Under the pieces are notes generated by a model that saw only the letters and a program-made list of their open reading frames with translations, ran no database searches and had not been told where the DNA came from. A stretch of DNA of 64,000 bases from Actinoplanes solisilvae (GTDB taxonomy: Bacteria; Actinomycetota; Actinomycetes; Mycobacteriales; Micromonosporaceae): positions 620,001 through 684,000 of the forward strand of contig NZ_RJAC01000001.1 in assembly GCF_003999975.1 (NCBI RefSeq), given 5' to 3'. Below, in pieces: positions 42,802 to 52,768 of the stretch. Within the stretch, counting starts at the first letter, position 1, and every line of letters starts with the position of its first letter. The position numbers and the translations under genes are program-made.

Positions 42802-43944
42802 GTGACTGTTTCAACGCTGCTCGTAGTGCTTGTCTGCCTCGTCGTCGGGGCCGCCCTGGGGTGGCTGGCCGCACGACTGCGGGCCGCCGCCGACATCGCG
42901 CGCCTGGAGGCGACCGTGCAGGTCCGCGCGGACGGCGAGGAACGCCTCGAACAGTCGATGCGCGCGCTGTCGTACGAGGCCACCGCGCAGTCGCAGGAAG
43001 CGGTCGCGCGTGCGGTCGCACCGCTGCACGAGACGCTGCGCCGCTATGAGGAAAGGGTCGTTGAGCTGGAGCGGGAGCGCGTCGACGCGTACGCCGAACT
43101 GCGCGAGCAGGTGCGCACGATGAGCGCGGTCTCGGGTGAGCTGCGCACCGAGACGAAGCAGTTGGTCGCGGCCCTGCGTACCCCTCAGGTGCGGGGCCGC
43201 TGGGGCGAGCACCAGCTGAAGCGCATCGTCGAGGCGGCCGGCCTGCTGGAACACTGTGACTTCGCTGAGCAGGTCACGGCGGCAACCGACCTTTCGGGCG
43301 TACGCCCCGATCTGGTCGTCAAATTGCACGGCGGACGCACCGTGGTGGTCGACGCGAAGGCGCCCCTAGAGGCCTACCTGAGCGCTCTGGAGGCCCGCGA
43401 CGAGCGCACCCGCGACGGCTTCCTCGACCAGCACGCCCGCCACCTGCGCGCGCACATCGACGCGCTGGCGGCCAAGGAGTATTGGACGGCGTTCGACTCC
43501 TCCCCCGATTTCGTGGTGCTCTTCGTGCCGGCCGACCCGTTCCTCGACGCCGCTCTGCGCCACGACCCGACGCTGATGGAGCACGCGTTCCGCCGCAACA
43601 CGGTGCTGGCCACGCCGGCCACGCTGATCGCGCTGCTGCGTACGGTCGCGTTCTCGTGGCGGCAGGAGGAGCTGGCCCGCAACGCGGCCGAGGTGCACAG
43701 CCTCGCGCGTGAGCTCTACAACCGGCTGGCCACGCTCGGCGACCACGTGGGCAAGCTCGGCGGGGCGCTGGGTGGGGCCGTCACGGCGTACAACCGGGCT
43801 GTGGGGTCTCTGGAATCTCGCGTGCTGGTGAGCGCGCGCAAGCTCGCCGAGATGGGCGTCTCGAACGACGAGATTCCCACCCCGGCGCAGCTCGAGGTGG
43901 CCCCGCGGCAGCCGCAGGCCCCCGAGCTGCTGGAACCGCGTTAG
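42802..43944 (+). CDS. rmuC: DNA recombination protein RmuC
   Basis: This protein of 380 residues has a short N-terminal membrane helix ([20 protein letters not shown]), a coiled coil (to residue 125) and the RmuC nuclease-like domain. In that domain, [24 protein letters not shown] is the hallmark, [13 protein letters not shown] carries the Asp and Lys of a restriction-nuclease fold, and [18 protein letters not shown] follows. RmuC limits rearrangements at inverted repeats in E. coli. The GTG start probably belongs to a leaderless message. The 3' end overlaps ispH by four bases tail to tail. Confidence 0.93.
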   Translation: MTVSTLLVVLVCLVVGAALGWLAARLRAAADIARLEATVQVRADGEERLEQSMRALSYEATAQSQEAVARAVAPLHETLRRYEERVVELERERVDAYAELREQVRTMSAVSGELRTETKQLVAALRTPQVRGRWGEHQLKRIVEAAGLLEHCDFAEQVTAATDLSGVRPDLVVKLHGGRTVVVDAKAPLEAYLSALEARDERTRDGFLDQHARHLRAHIDALAAKEYWTAFDSSPDFVVLFVPADPFLDAALRHDPTLMEHAFRRNTVLATPATLIALLRTVAFSWRQEELARNAAEVHSLARELYNRLATLGDHVGKLGGALGGAVTAYNRAVGSLESRVLVSARKLAEMGVSNDEIPTPAQLEVAPRQPQAPELLEPR

Positions 43945-44912
43945 GCCTGGGCGGCCGCGGCTTTCTTCATGTCGCGGCGCAGCTCTTGCGGGAGCGAGAA
44001 GGTCAGCCGTTCCTCAGCCGTGGTGAACTCGGTGACCTCGCCGAACCCGCGCGAAGCGAGGTGGCCCAGAACCTCCATGACCAGGTCTTCGGGCACGCTA
44101 GCGCCGCTGGAGACGCCGACCGTGGACGCGCCTTCGAGCCACTCGTCCTGGATCTCGGCGGCGTAGTCGATCAGGTGGCCGGCGCGGGCTCCGGCGTCGA
44201 GCGCGACCTCGACGAGACGTACGGAGTTGGAGCTGTTGGTCGAGCCGACGACGATCACCACGTCGCACTCGGGCGCGATCTCTTTGACCACGTGCTGGCG
44301 GTTCTGGGTGGCGTAGCAGATGTCGTCGCTCGGGGGCGACTGGAGCAGCGGCAACCGGGTCTTGAGGCGGGCCACCGTCTCCATCGTCTCGTCGACCGAG
44401 AGCGTGGTCTGCGACAGCCAGACGACCTTGGCCGGGTCGCGCACGACGACCTGGTCGACCGAGTCGGGGCCGTCGACGAGCTGGATGTGCTCGGGGGCCT
44501 CGCCGGCGGTGCCGATGACCTCTTCGTGACCCTCGTGCCCGATGAGCAGGATGTCGTAGTCGTCGGCGGCGAAGCGCTTGGCCTCGTGGTGAACCTTGGT
44601 GACCAGCGGGCAGGTCGCGTCGATGGCCTTGAGGTTGCGGGCCTTGGCCTGCTCGTGCACCTCGGGGGCGACGCCGTGGGCCGAGAAGACGACGGTCGAG
44701 CCCTCGGGGACCTCTTCGTTCTCTTCCACGAAGATCGCGCCGGCCGACTCGAGCGTGCTGACCACGTGTTTGTTGTGCACGATCTGCTTGCGCACATAGA
44801 CCGGGGCGCCGTAGAGCTTCAGCGCCTCCTCGACGGTCTGGACCGCGCGGTCGACACCCGCGCAGTAGCCACGCGGCTTGGCCAGCAAAACACGCTTCCG
44901 AGGCTCAGTCAC
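43941..44912 (-). CDS. ispH: 4-hydroxy-3-methylbut-2-enyl diphosphate reductase
   Basis: This last enzyme of the MEP pathway makes IPP and DMAPP from HMBPP. In the 323-residue protein the [4Fe-4S] ligands are C17 (PRGYCAGV), the Cys in [13 protein letters not shown] and the Cys in [17 protein letters not shown] and SAHGV carry substrate-binding His residues, and GSTNSSNS binds the diphosphate. The GTG start is preceded by TACCAT at seven bases. The convergent gene is rmuC. Isoprenoid genes also occur at 53.8-55.8 kb. Confidence 0.97.
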   Translation of the reverse strand: MTEPRKRVLLAKPRGYCAGVDRAVQTVEEALKLYGAPVYVRKQIVHNKHVVSTLESAGAIFVEENEEVPEGSTVVFSAHGVAPEVHEQAKARNLKAIDATCPLVTKVHHEAKRFAADDYDILLIGHEGHEEVIGTAGEAPEHIQLVDGPDSVDQVVVRDPAKVVWLSQTTLSVDETMETVARLKTRLPLLQSPPSDDICYATQNRQHVVKEIAPECDVVIVVGSTNSSNSVRLVEVALDAGARAGHLIDYAAEIQDEWLEGASTVGVSSGASVPEDLVMEVLGHLASRGFGEVTEFTTAEERLTFSLPQELRRDMKKAAAAQA

Positions 44913-44919
44913 GCGGCCA

Positions 44920-44925
44920 ATGGTA
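44920..44925 (-). promoter_or_regulatory. -10 box TACCAT for leaderless ispH
   Basis: Minus-strand box; seven bases separate it from the GTG at 44912. Confidence 0.55.
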
Positions 44926-44994
44926 CGTGGCCCCGCCCGGGCGAGTTACCCGCACTTTCGGGGCGTTTCACCAGTAAAAAGCAGCTTTTGTCGG

Positions 44995-45000
44995 GATACT
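44995..45000 (+). promoter_or_regulatory. -10 box GATACT for the membrane gene at 45008
   Basis: The box ends seven bases before the GTG; the first base deviates from TANNNT. Confidence 0.35.
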
Positions 45001-45007
45001 CGGACGC

Positions 45008-45574
45008 GTGTCCCAGGCAGCGCACGATGAAGATCCCGGCTTTCTCGTATCGGCGGCGACGACGCTCCGGCTCATCCTGGGCTGGGCCTTCGTCGCGCTG
45101 GCCGGGCTCGACCTCGCGATGGGTCTCGACGGTGTCGCCTACGTCATGTTCCACGTGGTCGTGCTGCTGACCGGGCTGGTCCTGCTGGGCGCGGACCGCG
45201 TCGGGCGTCGGCCGTCGCGCTTCGCCTGGCTGGCGGGGGCCTCGGTCGCGGGCGCCGGGCTGGTCGTCAGCGCGATTCCGGTGCTGCTGGTCGAGTGCTG
45301 CTCGTCGGGTTACGCGGTGCGCCACGGCTTCCCGTTCACGATGCTGGCCCGTGATCCCGGCGGGTGGCGGTTCGACCTCTACCGTACGGTCGTCGACCTG
45401 CTCTTCTGGCTCTGCGCCGGGCTGCTCGTGACGGTCGTGGTCGCCCGCGTCAAGCCCCCGCGAGACAAACCCGCACCTCGGACGTCCGGCCACGCGGAGG
45501 CCCGCAACACCCCGGACGTGGAGGGCGAGACCTCGCCGGTGGCGGATCCGAAGAATGTCGGAGGGCTTCCGTAG
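45008..45574 (+). CDS. Four-helix membrane protein, function unknown
   Basis: This protein of 188 residues has four hydrophobic helices (LILGWAFVALAGLDLAMG, VMFHVVVLLTGLVLLGA, AGASVAGAGLVVSAIPVLLV and VVDLLFWLCAGLLVTVVVA) and a polar C-terminal tail. A CC pair (VECCSSGY) precedes the third loop. No family is recognised. It is between ispH (divergent) and xseA (ten bases downstream), and the xseA -10 overlaps its stop codon. Confidence 0.7.
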   Translation: MSQAAHDEDPGFLVSAATTLRLILGWAFVALAGLDLAMGLDGVAYVMFHVVVLLTGLVLLGADRVGRRPSRFAWLAGASVAGAGLVVSAIPVLLVECCSSGYAVRHGFPFTMLARDPGGWRFDLYRTVVDLLFWLCAGLLVTVVVARVKPPRDKPAPRTSGHAEARNTPDVEGETSPVADPKNVGGLP

Positions 45575-45577
45575 TCT
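45572..45577 (+). promoter_or_regulatory. -10 box TAGTCT for xseA, overlapping the preceding stop codon
   Basis: The first three bases are the TAG stop of the upstream gene. The box ends six bases before the GTG at 45584. Confidence 0.5.
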
Positions 45578-45583
45578 GGCCGG

Positions 45584-46837
45584 GTGAGTGAGCCAGAGCC
45601 GAGCGCGGCACCGCCGAAGAGCACCGCCGACGAGCCGTGGCCGGTGCGCGTCGTCAGTCAGAAGGTCGGCGCCTGGATCGCCAAGCTGGGCTGGGTGTGG
45701 GTCGACGGCCAGGTCGCCCAGATCAGCCGGCGGCCGGGTTCCGCGGTGGTCTTCCTGACCCTGCGCGACCCCTCGGCCGACCTCAGCCTCACCGTCACCG
45801 CCCACCGCGACGTGCTCGATTCCGGCGCGCCCGAGCTCTCCGAGGGCGCCCGGGTCACGCTGCACGCCAAGCCCGAGTTCTATCCCGCCCGCGGCACGCT
45901 CAGCCTGCGCGCCGACGAGATCCGCCAGGTCGGGCTGGGTGAGCTGCTCGCCCGGCTCGAAAAGCTGAAGAAGCTGCTGGCCGCCGAGGGCCTGTTCGCC
46001 CGCGAACGCAAGCGCCGCCTGCCGTTCCTGCCCCAGCGCATCGGGCTGATCACCGGCCGGGCCAGCGCGGCCGAGCGCGACGTGCTGATGAATACGCGCC
46101 GCCGCTGGCCCGCCGTCGACTTCCGGGTGCTCAACGTGGCGGTCCAGGGCCCCACCGCGGTTCCCCAGATCATCGACGCGCTCAAGGTGCTCGACAACGA
46201 CGACACCATCGACGTCATCGTGATCGCCCGGGGTGGCGGCAGCGTCGAAGACCTGCTGCCCTTCTCCGACGAGGCACTGTGCCGGGCCGTCTTCGGCGCC
46301 CGCACCCCGGTGGTCAGCGCCATCGGCCACGAGACCGACGCGCCCCTGCTCGACTACGTGGCCGACCTTCGCGCCTCGACCCCGACCGACGCGGCCAAGC
46401 GCATCGTGCCCGACCTGGGCGAGGAACGGCAGCTCATCGAGGTGGCCCGGCGCCGGCTCGACCGGGGCGTGCTCGCCCTGATCGACCGCGAGACCCACCG
46501 CATCGAGTCGTGGCGGTCGCGGCCCTCGCTGGCCCGGCCCGAGTTGCTGGTCGACCAGCGCGCGGCCGACGTCACGGCCCTGCGCGAGCGCGCCGTGCGC
46601 AGTCTCGAGCATCGCCTGCGCCGCGCCGACGACGAGCTGCGCCACACGGTCGCCCGGCTGCGCGCGCTGTCACCGGCGGCGACGCTGCAGCGGGGCTACG
46701 CGATCGTGCAGCGCGCCGACGGCCACGTGGTGCGCGCGGCCGACGAGGTCAAGACCGACGACGTCCTGCGTGTGCGGCTCGCCGAGGGCGAGCTGCGGGC
46801 GGCGGTACGCGACGACAAGGAACTGGAGACCCCGTGA
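45584..46837 (+). CDS. xseA: Exodeoxyribonuclease VII large subunit
   Basis: The catalytic subunit (417 residues) of the enzyme that degrades single-stranded DNA to oligonucleotides. It has an N-terminal OB fold ([25 protein letters not shown]) and a catalytic core with [34 protein letters not shown] and [22 protein letters not shown], all family hallmarks. A long helical segment (residues 290-370) binds the small subunits. The gene for XseB follows with a 4-base overlap. Confidence 0.97.
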   Translation: MSEPEPSAAPPKSTADEPWPVRVVSQKVGAWIAKLGWVWVDGQVAQISRRPGSAVVFLTLRDPSADLSLTVTAHRDVLDSGAPELSEGARVTLHAKPEFYPARGTLSLRADEIRQVGLGELLARLEKLKKLLAAEGLFARERKRRLPFLPQRIGLITGRASAAERDVLMNTRRRWPAVDFRVLNVAVQGPTAVPQIIDALKVLDNDDTIDVIVIARGGGSVEDLLPFSDEALCRAVFGARTPVVSAIGHETDAPLLDYVADLRASTPTDAAKRIVPDLGEERQLIEVARRRLDRGVLALIDRETHRIESWRSRPSLARPELLVDQRAADVTALRERAVRSLEHRLRRADDELRHTVARLRALSPAATLQRGYAIVQRADGHVVRAADEVKTDDVLRVRLAEGELRAAVRDDKELETP

Positions 46838-47037
46838 GCGACGAAAAACTGAGCTACGAGCAGGCCCGCACCGAGCTGGCCACCGTCGTCGAGCGCCTCG
46901 AGCAGGGCGGCAGTTCCCTCGAGGAGTCGCTCGCCCTCTGGGAGCGCGGCGAGAAGCTGGCCGACGTCTGCCAGCGCTGGCTCGACGGCGCCCGCGAGCG
47001 CATCGACGCCGCCCGGGCGGCCCGCTCGGAGGACTGA
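46834..47037 (+). CDS. xseB: Exodeoxyribonuclease VII small subunit
   Basis: A 67-residue helical protein that decorates the helical arms of XseA. The pattern [20 protein letters not shown], then [20 protein letters not shown], is diagnostic. The GTG start overlaps the xseA stop (GTGA). The stop is two bases from that of the convergent DUF4245 gene. Confidence 0.95.
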   Translation: MSDEKLSYEQARTELATVVERLEQGGSSLEESLALWERGEKLADVCQRWLDGARERIDAARAARSED

Positions 47038-47038
47038 G

Positions 47039-47620
47039 TCAGCGCAGCGCCTCGGCCAGGGCTTGCAGGTTCTTGGTGTCCGTCTTGCCGACGATGATCA
47101 CCGTGCGGGTCTGGTCGGCCAGCACCAGGGCCTGCTCGCCGGGGCGGGCGTCGTAGAGCCGCCAGACGCCGGTCGCGGAGCGGAAGTTGCCGACCGGCTT
47201 GGCGTCCTTGCTCAGCTCGGCGGGCAGCAGGGTGTCGGTCGGCACGCTGCTCTGCACGAGCTGGATCGGGTCCTTGTCGGGGTCGACGTAGCCGAGGCGT
47301 AGCGTCGCGCCGTTCCCGGCCCGCTTGAAGGTCGCGCTCGACGCGTGCCAGTCGTCGCCGAGCCCCTGGGGCACCAGCACGCCGAAGATGTTCGACTGCT
47401 GCGCCTCCTGGATGGTCGGCGCGGGGTCGATCGAGATCGGCTTGTCCCCGTCGAGGAAGACCCGGTAAAAGGTCAGCAGCAGCGCGATCGGGATCAACAG
47501 GACCGCGAGGGACATGAACATGTCTTTCGGCGACCGCTCCTGCCCACGGCTGAGCCGGACCGGCGGGTTGGCGGCTTCGGGGGCGGGCGATGCGGGTTCC
47601 ACCCACCCATTGTTAACCAT
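47039..47620 (-). CDS. DUF4245 membrane-anchored protein
   Basis: This protein of 193 residues has a cytoplasmic start ([20 protein letters not shown]), one membrane helix ([17 protein letters not shown], near residues 37-55), and an extracytoplasmic domain of about 130 residues that includes [16 protein letters not shown]. The opening before the helix and the position between xseB and glpX are those of actinobacterial DUF4245 proteins. The function is unknown. The ATG at 47620 is used. It is divergent from glpX, 82 bases apart. Confidence 0.87.
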   Translation of the reverse strand: MVNNGWVEPASPAPEAANPPVRLSRGQERSPKDMFMSLAVLLIPIALLLTFYRVFLDGDKPISIDPAPTIQEAQQSNIFGVLVPQGLGDDWHASSATFKRAGNGATLRLGYVDPDKDPIQLVQSSVPTDTLLPAELSKDAKPVGNFRSATGVWRLYDARPGEQALVLADQTRTVIIVGKTDTKNLQALAEALR

Positions 47621-47702
47621 GTCGCCGAGGCGAGACTTCGCGCGTCCGCGCGTGTGAGGATCGGTGGACCAACCAGCCCCGCAACGTCGCGAGGAGGCGC
47701 CC

Positions 47703-48746
47703 ATGCCAGCACGGGTCCCACAGGATCTCGACCGCAACATCGCTCTCGATCTGGTTCGTGTCACCGAGGCCGCCGCAATGGCCGCCGGACGCTGGGTCGG
47801 GCGCGGCGACAAAAACGGCGGGGACGGCGCCGCCGTCGACGCCATGCGCAAGCTGATCAACTCGATCCAGATGCGCGGCATCGTCGTCATCGGGGAGGGC
47901 GAGAAGGACGAGGCCCCCATGCTCTTCAACGGGGAGCGGGTCGGCGACGGCACCGGCCCCGAGGTCGACGTGGCGGTGGATCCCATCGACGGCACCACGC
48001 TGATGAGCAAGGGCATGCCGGGCGCGGTCGCTGTGCTGGCCGTGGCCGAGCGGGGCGCCATGTTCGACCCGAGCGCCGTCTTCTACATGGAGAAGATCGC
48101 CGTCGGTCCCGACTGCGCCGACGTCATCGACATCAACGCCGGCACCCAGGAGAACCTGCGCCGCATCGCGCGGGCCAAGCGGTCCAGCATCTCCGACGTC
48201 ACCGTCTGCATCCTCGACCGGCCCCGGCACGCCAAGCTGGTCGAAGAGGTGCGCCAGGCCGGTGCGAACATCAAATTCATCTCGGACGGGGACATCGCGG
48301 GCGCCATCTCGGCGGCGCGCTCCGAGTCCGACGTGGACGTGCTCATGGGCATCGGCGGCACCCCCGAGGGCATCACCGCGGCCTGCGCGCTCAAGTGCCT
48401 CGGCGGCATGATCCAGGCGAAGCTGTGGCCGCAGGACGAGGCCGAACGCGACAAGGCCCTCGCCGCCGGCCACGACCTCGACCGGGTGCTCACCACCGAC
48501 GACCTGGTCACCGGCGACAACTGCTTCTTCGTGGCGACCGGCGTGACCTCGGGCGACCTGCTCAAGGGCGTGCGTTACCGGGCCGGCGGCGCACACACCC
48601 AGTCGATCGTGATGCGGTCGAAGAGCGGCACCATCCGGGTGATCGACTCGTACCACCGGCTGGAGAAGCTCGCCCTCTACTCCGCGATCGACTTCGACGG
48701 CCACCTGCCCACGGTGCCGTTGGGCGACGGCGAGCCGCTCGTCTGA
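47703..48746 (+). CDS. glpX: Fructose-1,6-bisphosphatase, class II
   Basis: This gluconeogenic enzyme (347 residues) converts fructose 1,6-bisphosphate to fructose 6-phosphate. [12 protein letters not shown] and [17 protein letters not shown] hold the metal-binding acidic residues, and [21 protein letters not shown] is the hallmark of the class. GAGGAGG at 47690-47696 fixes the ATG at 47703. With pckG at 55.9 kb it covers two irreversible steps of gluconeogenesis. A hairpin follows the gene. Confidence 0.96.
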   Translation: MPARVPQDLDRNIALDLVRVTEAAAMAAGRWVGRGDKNGGDGAAVDAMRKLINSIQMRGIVVIGEGEKDEAPMLFNGERVGDGTGPEVDVAVDPIDGTTLMSKGMPGAVAVLAVAERGAMFDPSAVFYMEKIAVGPDCADVIDINAGTQENLRRIARAKRSSISDVTVCILDRPRHAKLVEEVRQAGANIKFISDGDIAGAISAARSESDVDVLMGIGGTPEGITAACALKCLGGMIQAKLWPQDEAERDKALAAGHDLDRVLTTDDLVTGDNCFFVATGVTSGDLLKGVRYRAGGAHTQSIVMRSKSGTIRVIDSYHRLEKLALYSAIDFDGHLPTVPLGDGEPLV

Positions 48747-48757
48747 GACTTCGCTGA

Positions 48758-48792
48758 ACAGCAGGGCCCGTCCCTTGGCGGGCCTTGCTGTT
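48758..48792 (+). terminator. Terminator hairpin after glpX
   Basis: The arms AACAGCAGGGCC (48758-48769) and GGCCTTGCTGTT (48781-48792) pair over 12 bp with one G-U wobble and an 11-base loop. There is no clear T-tract. Confidence 0.65.
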
Positions 48793-48810
48793 GCCTGGAA
48801 GTATCGAAAG

Positions 48811-49455
48811 ATGAGTTACGGGGCGCAAGCGAAAGCGGACGCAGAGGCGAAGTTCGGCACCGAGGCGTTCTACGCGGCCCTGGGCCGGGCGTTCGTGACC
48901 ATGTGCGCCGTCATCCCGGTGCTGTTCCTGATCGAGGCCATCGACGTGGGTGTCGGCGCGGGCCAGCTCGACGTGGCCGGCGGCATCATCCCGCGCCGCA
49001 TCGACGGCCTCGACGGCGTGCTGTTCAGCCCGTTCCTGCACGCCGGGTGGGACCACCTCTACGGCAACGCCGTCCCGCTCATCCTGGTCGGCACGTTCGC
49101 GCTGGCCGGCGGGGCCAAACGGTTCATCTGGTCGACCTTCGTGATCATCCTGGTGAGCGGCCTGGGCGTCTGGTTCGTCGGCGACCCCAACAGCGTGGTC
49201 GTGGGGGCCAGCGGCGTCGTCTTCGGCTATCTCGGCCTGCTGCTCACCCGAGGCCTGGTCGAGCGCTCGTGGTGGAACCTGGGCGTGGCCGCCTTCATCG
49301 GCCTGCTCTACTGGTACCAGCTCTACAACATCCTGCCGACCGACCAGCCGATCTCGTGGCAGGGCCACCTGCTGGGCCTGCTCGGCGGCGCGCTGGCCGC
49401 GATCATCTTCCGCCGCAAGCGGGTGCGCCCGGCCGCGACCACGCTCGAGTTCTAA
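48811..49455 (+). CDS. Rhomboid-family intramembrane serine protease
   Basis: This protein of 214 residues has about six hydrophobic helices. HAGWDHLYGN is the loop-1/Asn region, GASGVVFGYLG holds the catalytic Ser, and WQGHLLGLLGGALAA the catalytic His. All residues of a working protease are present. Substrates are unknown. The ATG at 48811 is used; upstream in-frame starts lie in the terminator hairpin. The stop overlaps the convergent protease gene by four bases. Confidence 0.9.
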   Translation: MSYGAQAKADAEAKFGTEAFYAALGRAFVTMCAVIPVLFLIEAIDVGVGAGQLDVAGGIIPRRIDGLDGVLFSPFLHAGWDHLYGNAVPLILVGTFALAGGAKRFIWSTFVIILVSGLGVWFVGDPNSVVVGASGVVFGYLGLLLTRGLVERSWWNLGVAAFIGLLYWYQLYNILPTDQPISWQGHLLGLLGGALAAIIFRRKRVRPAATTLEF

Positions 49456-50240
49456 CGCAGCTTGCGCACGGCCACCTTGATCGCCGGCTTGAAGGTGGAG
49501 ATCTGGCTGTAGACGCCGGGGTAACCGTCCCGCGCGCAGCCCAGCCCCCAGCTCACGATGCCCACCTGCACCCATTCGCCGTGCCGGCCACGGCCGATCA
49601 TCGGTCCGCCGCTGTCACCCTGGCACGTGTCGATCCCGGGCGCCCCGGCACAGATCTGTTCGTCGGCCACGAGCTGCACCCCCATTTTCTTGTACGCCAC
49701 CGCGCACTTCACGTCCGGCACGGTGGGCACGGTCGCGTAGTGCAGGCGGTGCTCCTGCTGGATGGCGTCCTCGCGGGTCTGCCCCCAGCCCATCACGATG
49801 TAACGCCCGACGCCGATCGCGTCCTGGGCGAGCGGCAGCGTGGGCAGGCCCAGCGCCCGGTCGAGCCGGATGACGGCCCAGTCGTCGCCCTTGGTCTCGT
49901 CGATGAAGCCCTCGGCCCGGATGACCCGCTCGGATCTCGCGATCAGCGCGCCCCTGGACCTCAGGTCGGTGACCCCGGCGGTGACCTGGATGGTTTCGTT
50001 CTTGCCGGTGCCGTCGACGCAGTGCCCGGCGGTCAGCACCACCCGGGGCTCGGTCAGCGCGCCACCGCAGCCCATCGAGAGCCGCACCGCCCACGGGAAC
50101 TTGCCCTGCGGCGCGACGAGGCCGCCGACCACCCCACCGGGGGCCGCGGCGCTGTGCCCGGCACTCGCGGGCTCACCGACCGTGGCGAGCAGGAGAGCCA
50201 CGATCCCGGCCAGGACCAGCGATGCGGCATTTCGGACCAT
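49452..50240 (-). CDS. Secreted trypsin-like serine protease (S1)
   Basis: This 262-residue preproenzyme has a signal peptide (AASLVLAGIVALLLATVGEPASA), a short propeptide and the mature start VVGGLVAPQGKFPWAVRL. The triad is visible: His in VLTAGHCV, Asp in DDWAVIRL and Ser in TCQGDSGGP. The Asp six residues before the Ser gives trypsin specificity for Arg or Lys. Three Cys pairs are consistent with the fold. On its strand TATGAT is 11 bases before the ATG, giving a short leader. It would act outside the cell. Confidence 0.93.
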   Translation of the reverse strand: MVRNAASLVLAGIVALLLATVGEPASAGHSAAAPGGVVGGLVAPQGKFPWAVRLSMGCGGALTEPRVVLTAGHCVDGTGKNETIQVTAGVTDLRSRGALIARSERVIRAEGFIDETKGDDWAVIRLDRALGLPTLPLAQDAIGVGRYIVMGWGQTREDAIQQEHRLHYATVPTVPDVKCAVAYKKMGVQLVADEQICAGAPGIDTCQGDSGGPMIGRGRHGEWVQVGIVSWGLGCARDGYPGVYSQISTFKPAIKVAVRKLR

Positions 50241-50262
50241 GCAGACATTTGATCATAAGCAA

Positions 50263-50292
50263 ACGGGCCGCGCGGTTAGCCGCGCGGCCCGT
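50263..50292 (-). terminator. Intrinsic terminator of the transglycosylase gene
   Basis: The arms ACGGGCCGCGCGG (50263-50275) and CCGCGCGGCCCGT (50280-50292) pair perfectly over 13 bp with a 4-base loop. On the minus strand the hairpin is followed by a T-rich stretch (TTTGCTT). Confidence 0.85.
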
Positions 50293-50308
50293 CGTCACAC
50301 CTGTCTAC

Positions 50309-51031
50309 TTAGTACCAGCCCACGTCCTGCGAGTGGCCCCAGGCGCCGCAGGGAGTGTCGTAGCGGCCCTTGATGTAGCCGAGACCCCAGTCGATCTGCG
50401 TCGCCGGGTTGCTCTTCCAGTCGGAGCCGGACGACTTCATCTTGCTGCCCGGAAGGGCCTGCGGGATGCCGTACGCCCCGGAACTGGGGTTGGTCGCCTT
50501 GTGGTTCCAGCCGCTTTCCTTCTTCCACAGCTTCTCCAGGCAGGAGAACTGGGAGATCGCGAAGCCTTCCTTGAGCATCAGCGTGCAGCCGATGGCCCGG
50601 TTTCCGCTGAACTCGTTGCACGAGGCGGGGATGTCACCCGTGAACTCCGGCGTGGCGCCCGAGTCTTCAGCCGCGGCCTTCTTCTTCTCGGCGGCGGCCT
50701 TGGCGGCGGCTTCGGCCTGAGCCTTCTTGGTCGCGATGACCTTCTGCTCGAGCTGGTGCGCCTTGCCCGCGGCGGCCTTGGCGGCGGTGGCAGCCTTCGC
50801 GGCGGCGTCACCCTCCGCTTCGCGCTGGAAGGCGCGGGCGGCGGCGTGCTCGGCCTGACGTTGCTTCAGCAGCTGCATGTCGTCGACGGCGACCTGCGCG
50901 ACGACGCTCGCTTCGGCGCTCTGCTGCTGGACTTCCCGGTCCTGAGTGAGGTAGATGCCTCCGGCGGCGCCCGCAACCAGCAGGCCGACCGAGGTGACAC
51001 GTACTCCGACCCGGCTCCAGAGCCGATTCAC
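50309..51031 (-). CDS. Secreted lytic-transglycosylase-like protein
   Basis: This protein of 240 residues has a signal/anchor segment (VTSVGLLVAGAAGGIYL), an Ala/Lys-rich coiled coil (residues 40-125) and a C-terminal lysozyme-like domain. Here KKESGWNH has the catalytic Glu, GAYGIPQALPG and DWKSNPATQIDWGLGYI follow, and the end is CGAWGHSQDVGWY. It would cut peptidoglycan glycan strands. The GTG at 51031 is chosen because GGGAA is six bases upstream; a start at 51193 would add a basic tail. A perfect CRP-type site lies upstream at 51251-51268, and a 13-bp terminator follows the gene. Confidence 0.85.
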   Translation of the reverse strand: MNRLWSRVGVRVTSVGLLVAGAAGGIYLTQDREVQQQSAEASVVAQVAVDDMQLLKQRQAEHAAARAFQREAEGDAAAKAATAAKAAAGKAHQLEQKVIATKKAQAEAAAKAAAEKKKAAAEDSGATPEFTGDIPASCNEFSGNRAIGCTLMLKEGFAISQFSCLEKLWKKESGWNHKATNPSSGAYGIPQALPGSKMKSSGSDWKSNPATQIDWGLGYIKGRYDTPCGAWGHSQDVGWY

Positions 51032-51250
51032 GAAGTTTCCCTTCGTCGGGGGCAATGACGCGGCACGCACGCCACCAGGGGAATTGGTGGTGAACATGCC
51101 GCGAGCACCGCGACCCGAACGGGCCGGCACGCCGATCGGCTTCGATCGGCGTGGTGACCTCGAAGTCGATCTCCGACCACGACGGCCACGCATGGCGCTC
51201 GACAGACACCATGTCGCAACGTGAAGTGGATGTGAAACGTCGACGCGGTC

Positions 51251-51268
51251 TTGTGAACTTGCTCACAA
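51251..51268. promoter_or_regulatory. Perfect CRP-type palindrome
   Basis: TTGTGAACTTGCTCACAA is TTGTGA-N6-TCACAA, a full match to the actinobacterial CRP consensus TGTGA-N6-TCACA with one further matching base on each side. It lies 220 bases upstream of the chosen transglycosylase start (58 bases before the alternative start at 51193). CRP is known to control cell-wall-cutting genes such as rpfA in related bacteria. Confidence 0.7.
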
Positions 51269-51320
51269 CAATTTCTCGCTCAAACCGGGTGAAAGAACCC
51301 GGTAATCGCGTCACTCCAAA

Positions 51321-51351
51321 GGGGAATCCGTGATCACCTCACGGATTCCCC
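51321..51351 (-). terminator. Intrinsic terminator of phoH
   Basis: The arms GGGGAATCCGTGA (51321-51333) and TCACGGATTCCCC (51339-51351) pair perfectly over 13 bp with a 5-base loop, eight bases beyond the phoH stop codon; TTTGG follows on the minus strand. Confidence 0.85.
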
Positions 51352-51358
51352 CGACTAC

Positions 51359-52768
51359 TCAGAGTGGAATCTCCTCCAGTAGATCGGTGACCACTTCGGC
51401 GATCGGTGACCGCTCGGACCGGGTCAGGGTGGTGTGGGCGAAGATCGGGTGACCCTTCAGCGCCTCGATCACCGCGGTGACACCGTCGTGCCGACCCACG
51501 CGCAGGTTGTCGCGCTGGGCGACATCGTGGGTGAGCACCACGCGCGAACCCTGCCCGATACGCGAGAGGACGGTCAGCAGCACATTGCGTTCGAGTGACT
51601 GCGCCTCGTCGACGATCACGAAGGCGTCGTGCAGGCTGCGGCCGCGGATGTGGGTCAGCGGAAGCACCTCGAGCATGCCGCGGGCCATCACCTCTTCGAC
51701 CACATTGGCGTGCACCACGGCGCCGAGAGTGTCGAAGACGGCCTGCGCCCAGGGCGACATCTTCTCGTTCTCGGTGCCGGGCAGATAACCCAGTTCCTGG
51801 CCGCCGACGGCGTAGAGCGGGCGGAAGACGATGACCTTCTTGTGGCGGTTGCGCTCCATCGTGGCCTCGAGACCCGCGCACAGGGCGAGCGCCGACTTGC
51901 CGGTGCCGGCCCGGCCGCCCAGCGAGACGATGCCGATCGACTCGTCCAGCAGCAGGTCAAGGGCGATCCGCTGCTCGGCCGAGCGGCCCCGGATGCCGAA
52001 GGCCTCGCGGTCACCACGTACGAGCCGTACGGTCTTGTCGGGGTTGACCCGGCCCAGCGCCGAACCACGGGGCGAGTGAATCACCAGGCCGGTGTGGCAG
52101 GGCAGCTGGGCGACCTCTTCGAGCTCGAGCTCGTCGCCGCCGTAGAGGGCGTTCACCTGCTCCTCGCCCAGCTTGAGGTCGGCCATGCCCGTCCAGGTCG
52201 GATCGCTGGCCTGGCCGTGCAGGTATTCGTCGGCGGTGAGGCCCACCGAGGCGGCCTTGACGCGCAGCGGCATGTCCTTGCTGACGAGGGTGACGTCGCG
52301 GCCCTCAGCGGCGAGCCCGAGGGCCACCGACAGGATGCGGGTGTCGTTCGCGTCGTTGCGGAAGCCCTGCGGCAGGACGCTCTGGTCGGCGTGGTTGAGC
52401 TCGACCCGCAGCGTGCCCCCCTCGTCGTTGCAGAGGACCGGCTGGTCGAGCCGGCCGTGCTTGACCCGCAGATCGTCGAGGAAACGCAGCGACTGCCTCG
52501 CGAACCAACCCAGCTCGGGATGGTGACGCTTGCCCTCCAACTCGGAGATGACCACCAGGGGGATCACCACCTCGTGGTCGGTGAACCGGCGGAACGCCGC
52601 CGGGTCGGACAGCAGGACCGAAGTGTCCAGAACGAAAACACGGCCCGTGGGGGCCGGTTCAGCGTCAGCGTGCCTGTCCCGGGACTTTCGTCCCGTGCGC
52701 GCGCGGGTCGTGGAGACTTCGGCGGCCGCGTCGAGGGAAACGTCGGCGTCAGAACGGCGAGATGTCAC
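51359..52768 (-). CDS. PIN-PhoH fusion protein (PhoH2 type ATPase/RNase)
   Basis: This protein of 469 residues combines an N-terminal PIN domain ([49 protein letters not shown], near residues 44-195) with a C-terminal PhoH ATPase ([17 protein letters not shown]alker [13 protein letters not shown]alker B). Known PhoH2 proteins unwind and cut RNA. The GTG at 52768 is chosen because GGAG lies seven bases upstream. M. tuberculosis Rv1095 is the same type. In other bacteria a separate antitoxin-like gene is sometimes upstream; none is seen here. Confidence 0.92.
   Translation of the reverse strand: MTSRRSDADVSLDAAAEVSTTRARTGRKSRDRHADAEPAPTGRVFVLDTSVLLSDPAAFRRFTDHEVVIPLVVISELEGKRHHPELGWFARQSLRFLDDLRVKHGRLDQPVLCNDEGGTLRVELNHADQSVLPQGFRNDANDTRILSVALGLAAEGRDVTLVSKDMPLRVKAASVGLTADEYLHGQASDPTWTGMADLKLGEEQVNALYGGDELELEEVAQLPCHTGLVIHSPRGSALGRVNPDKTVRLVRGDREAFGIRGRSAEQRIALDLLLDESIGIVSLGGRAGTGKSALALCAGLEATMERNRHKKVIVFRPLYAVGGQELGYLPGTENEKMSPWAQAVFDTLGAVVHANVVEEVMARGMLEVLPLTHIRGRSLHDAFVIVDEAQSLERNVLLTVLSRIGQGSRVVLTHDVAQRDNLRVGRHDGVTAVIEALKGHPIFAHTTLTRSERSPIAEVVTDLLEEIPL

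Larger units (their letters stand above)
51032..51358. other. 327-base region between the transglycosylase start and phoH end
   Basis: It contains the phoH terminator (51321-51351), a perfect CRP-type site (51251-51268) and the probable transglycosylase leader. An upstream in-frame start at 51193 would make part of this coding. I looked for a c-di-AMP riboswitch, common before such genes, and saw none. Confidence 0.55.

Noticed and set aside
51032..51320. c-di-AMP (ydaO-type) riboswitch in the transglycosylase leader
   Set aside because: Such elements are common before cell-wall hydrolase genes in actinobacteria, but the conserved sequence blocks could not be found on the minus strand.
51359..52768. 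Prophage marker (phoH)
   Set aside because: PIN-PhoH fusions are ordinary chromosomal genes in actinobacteria and no phage structural or integrase genes are nearby.
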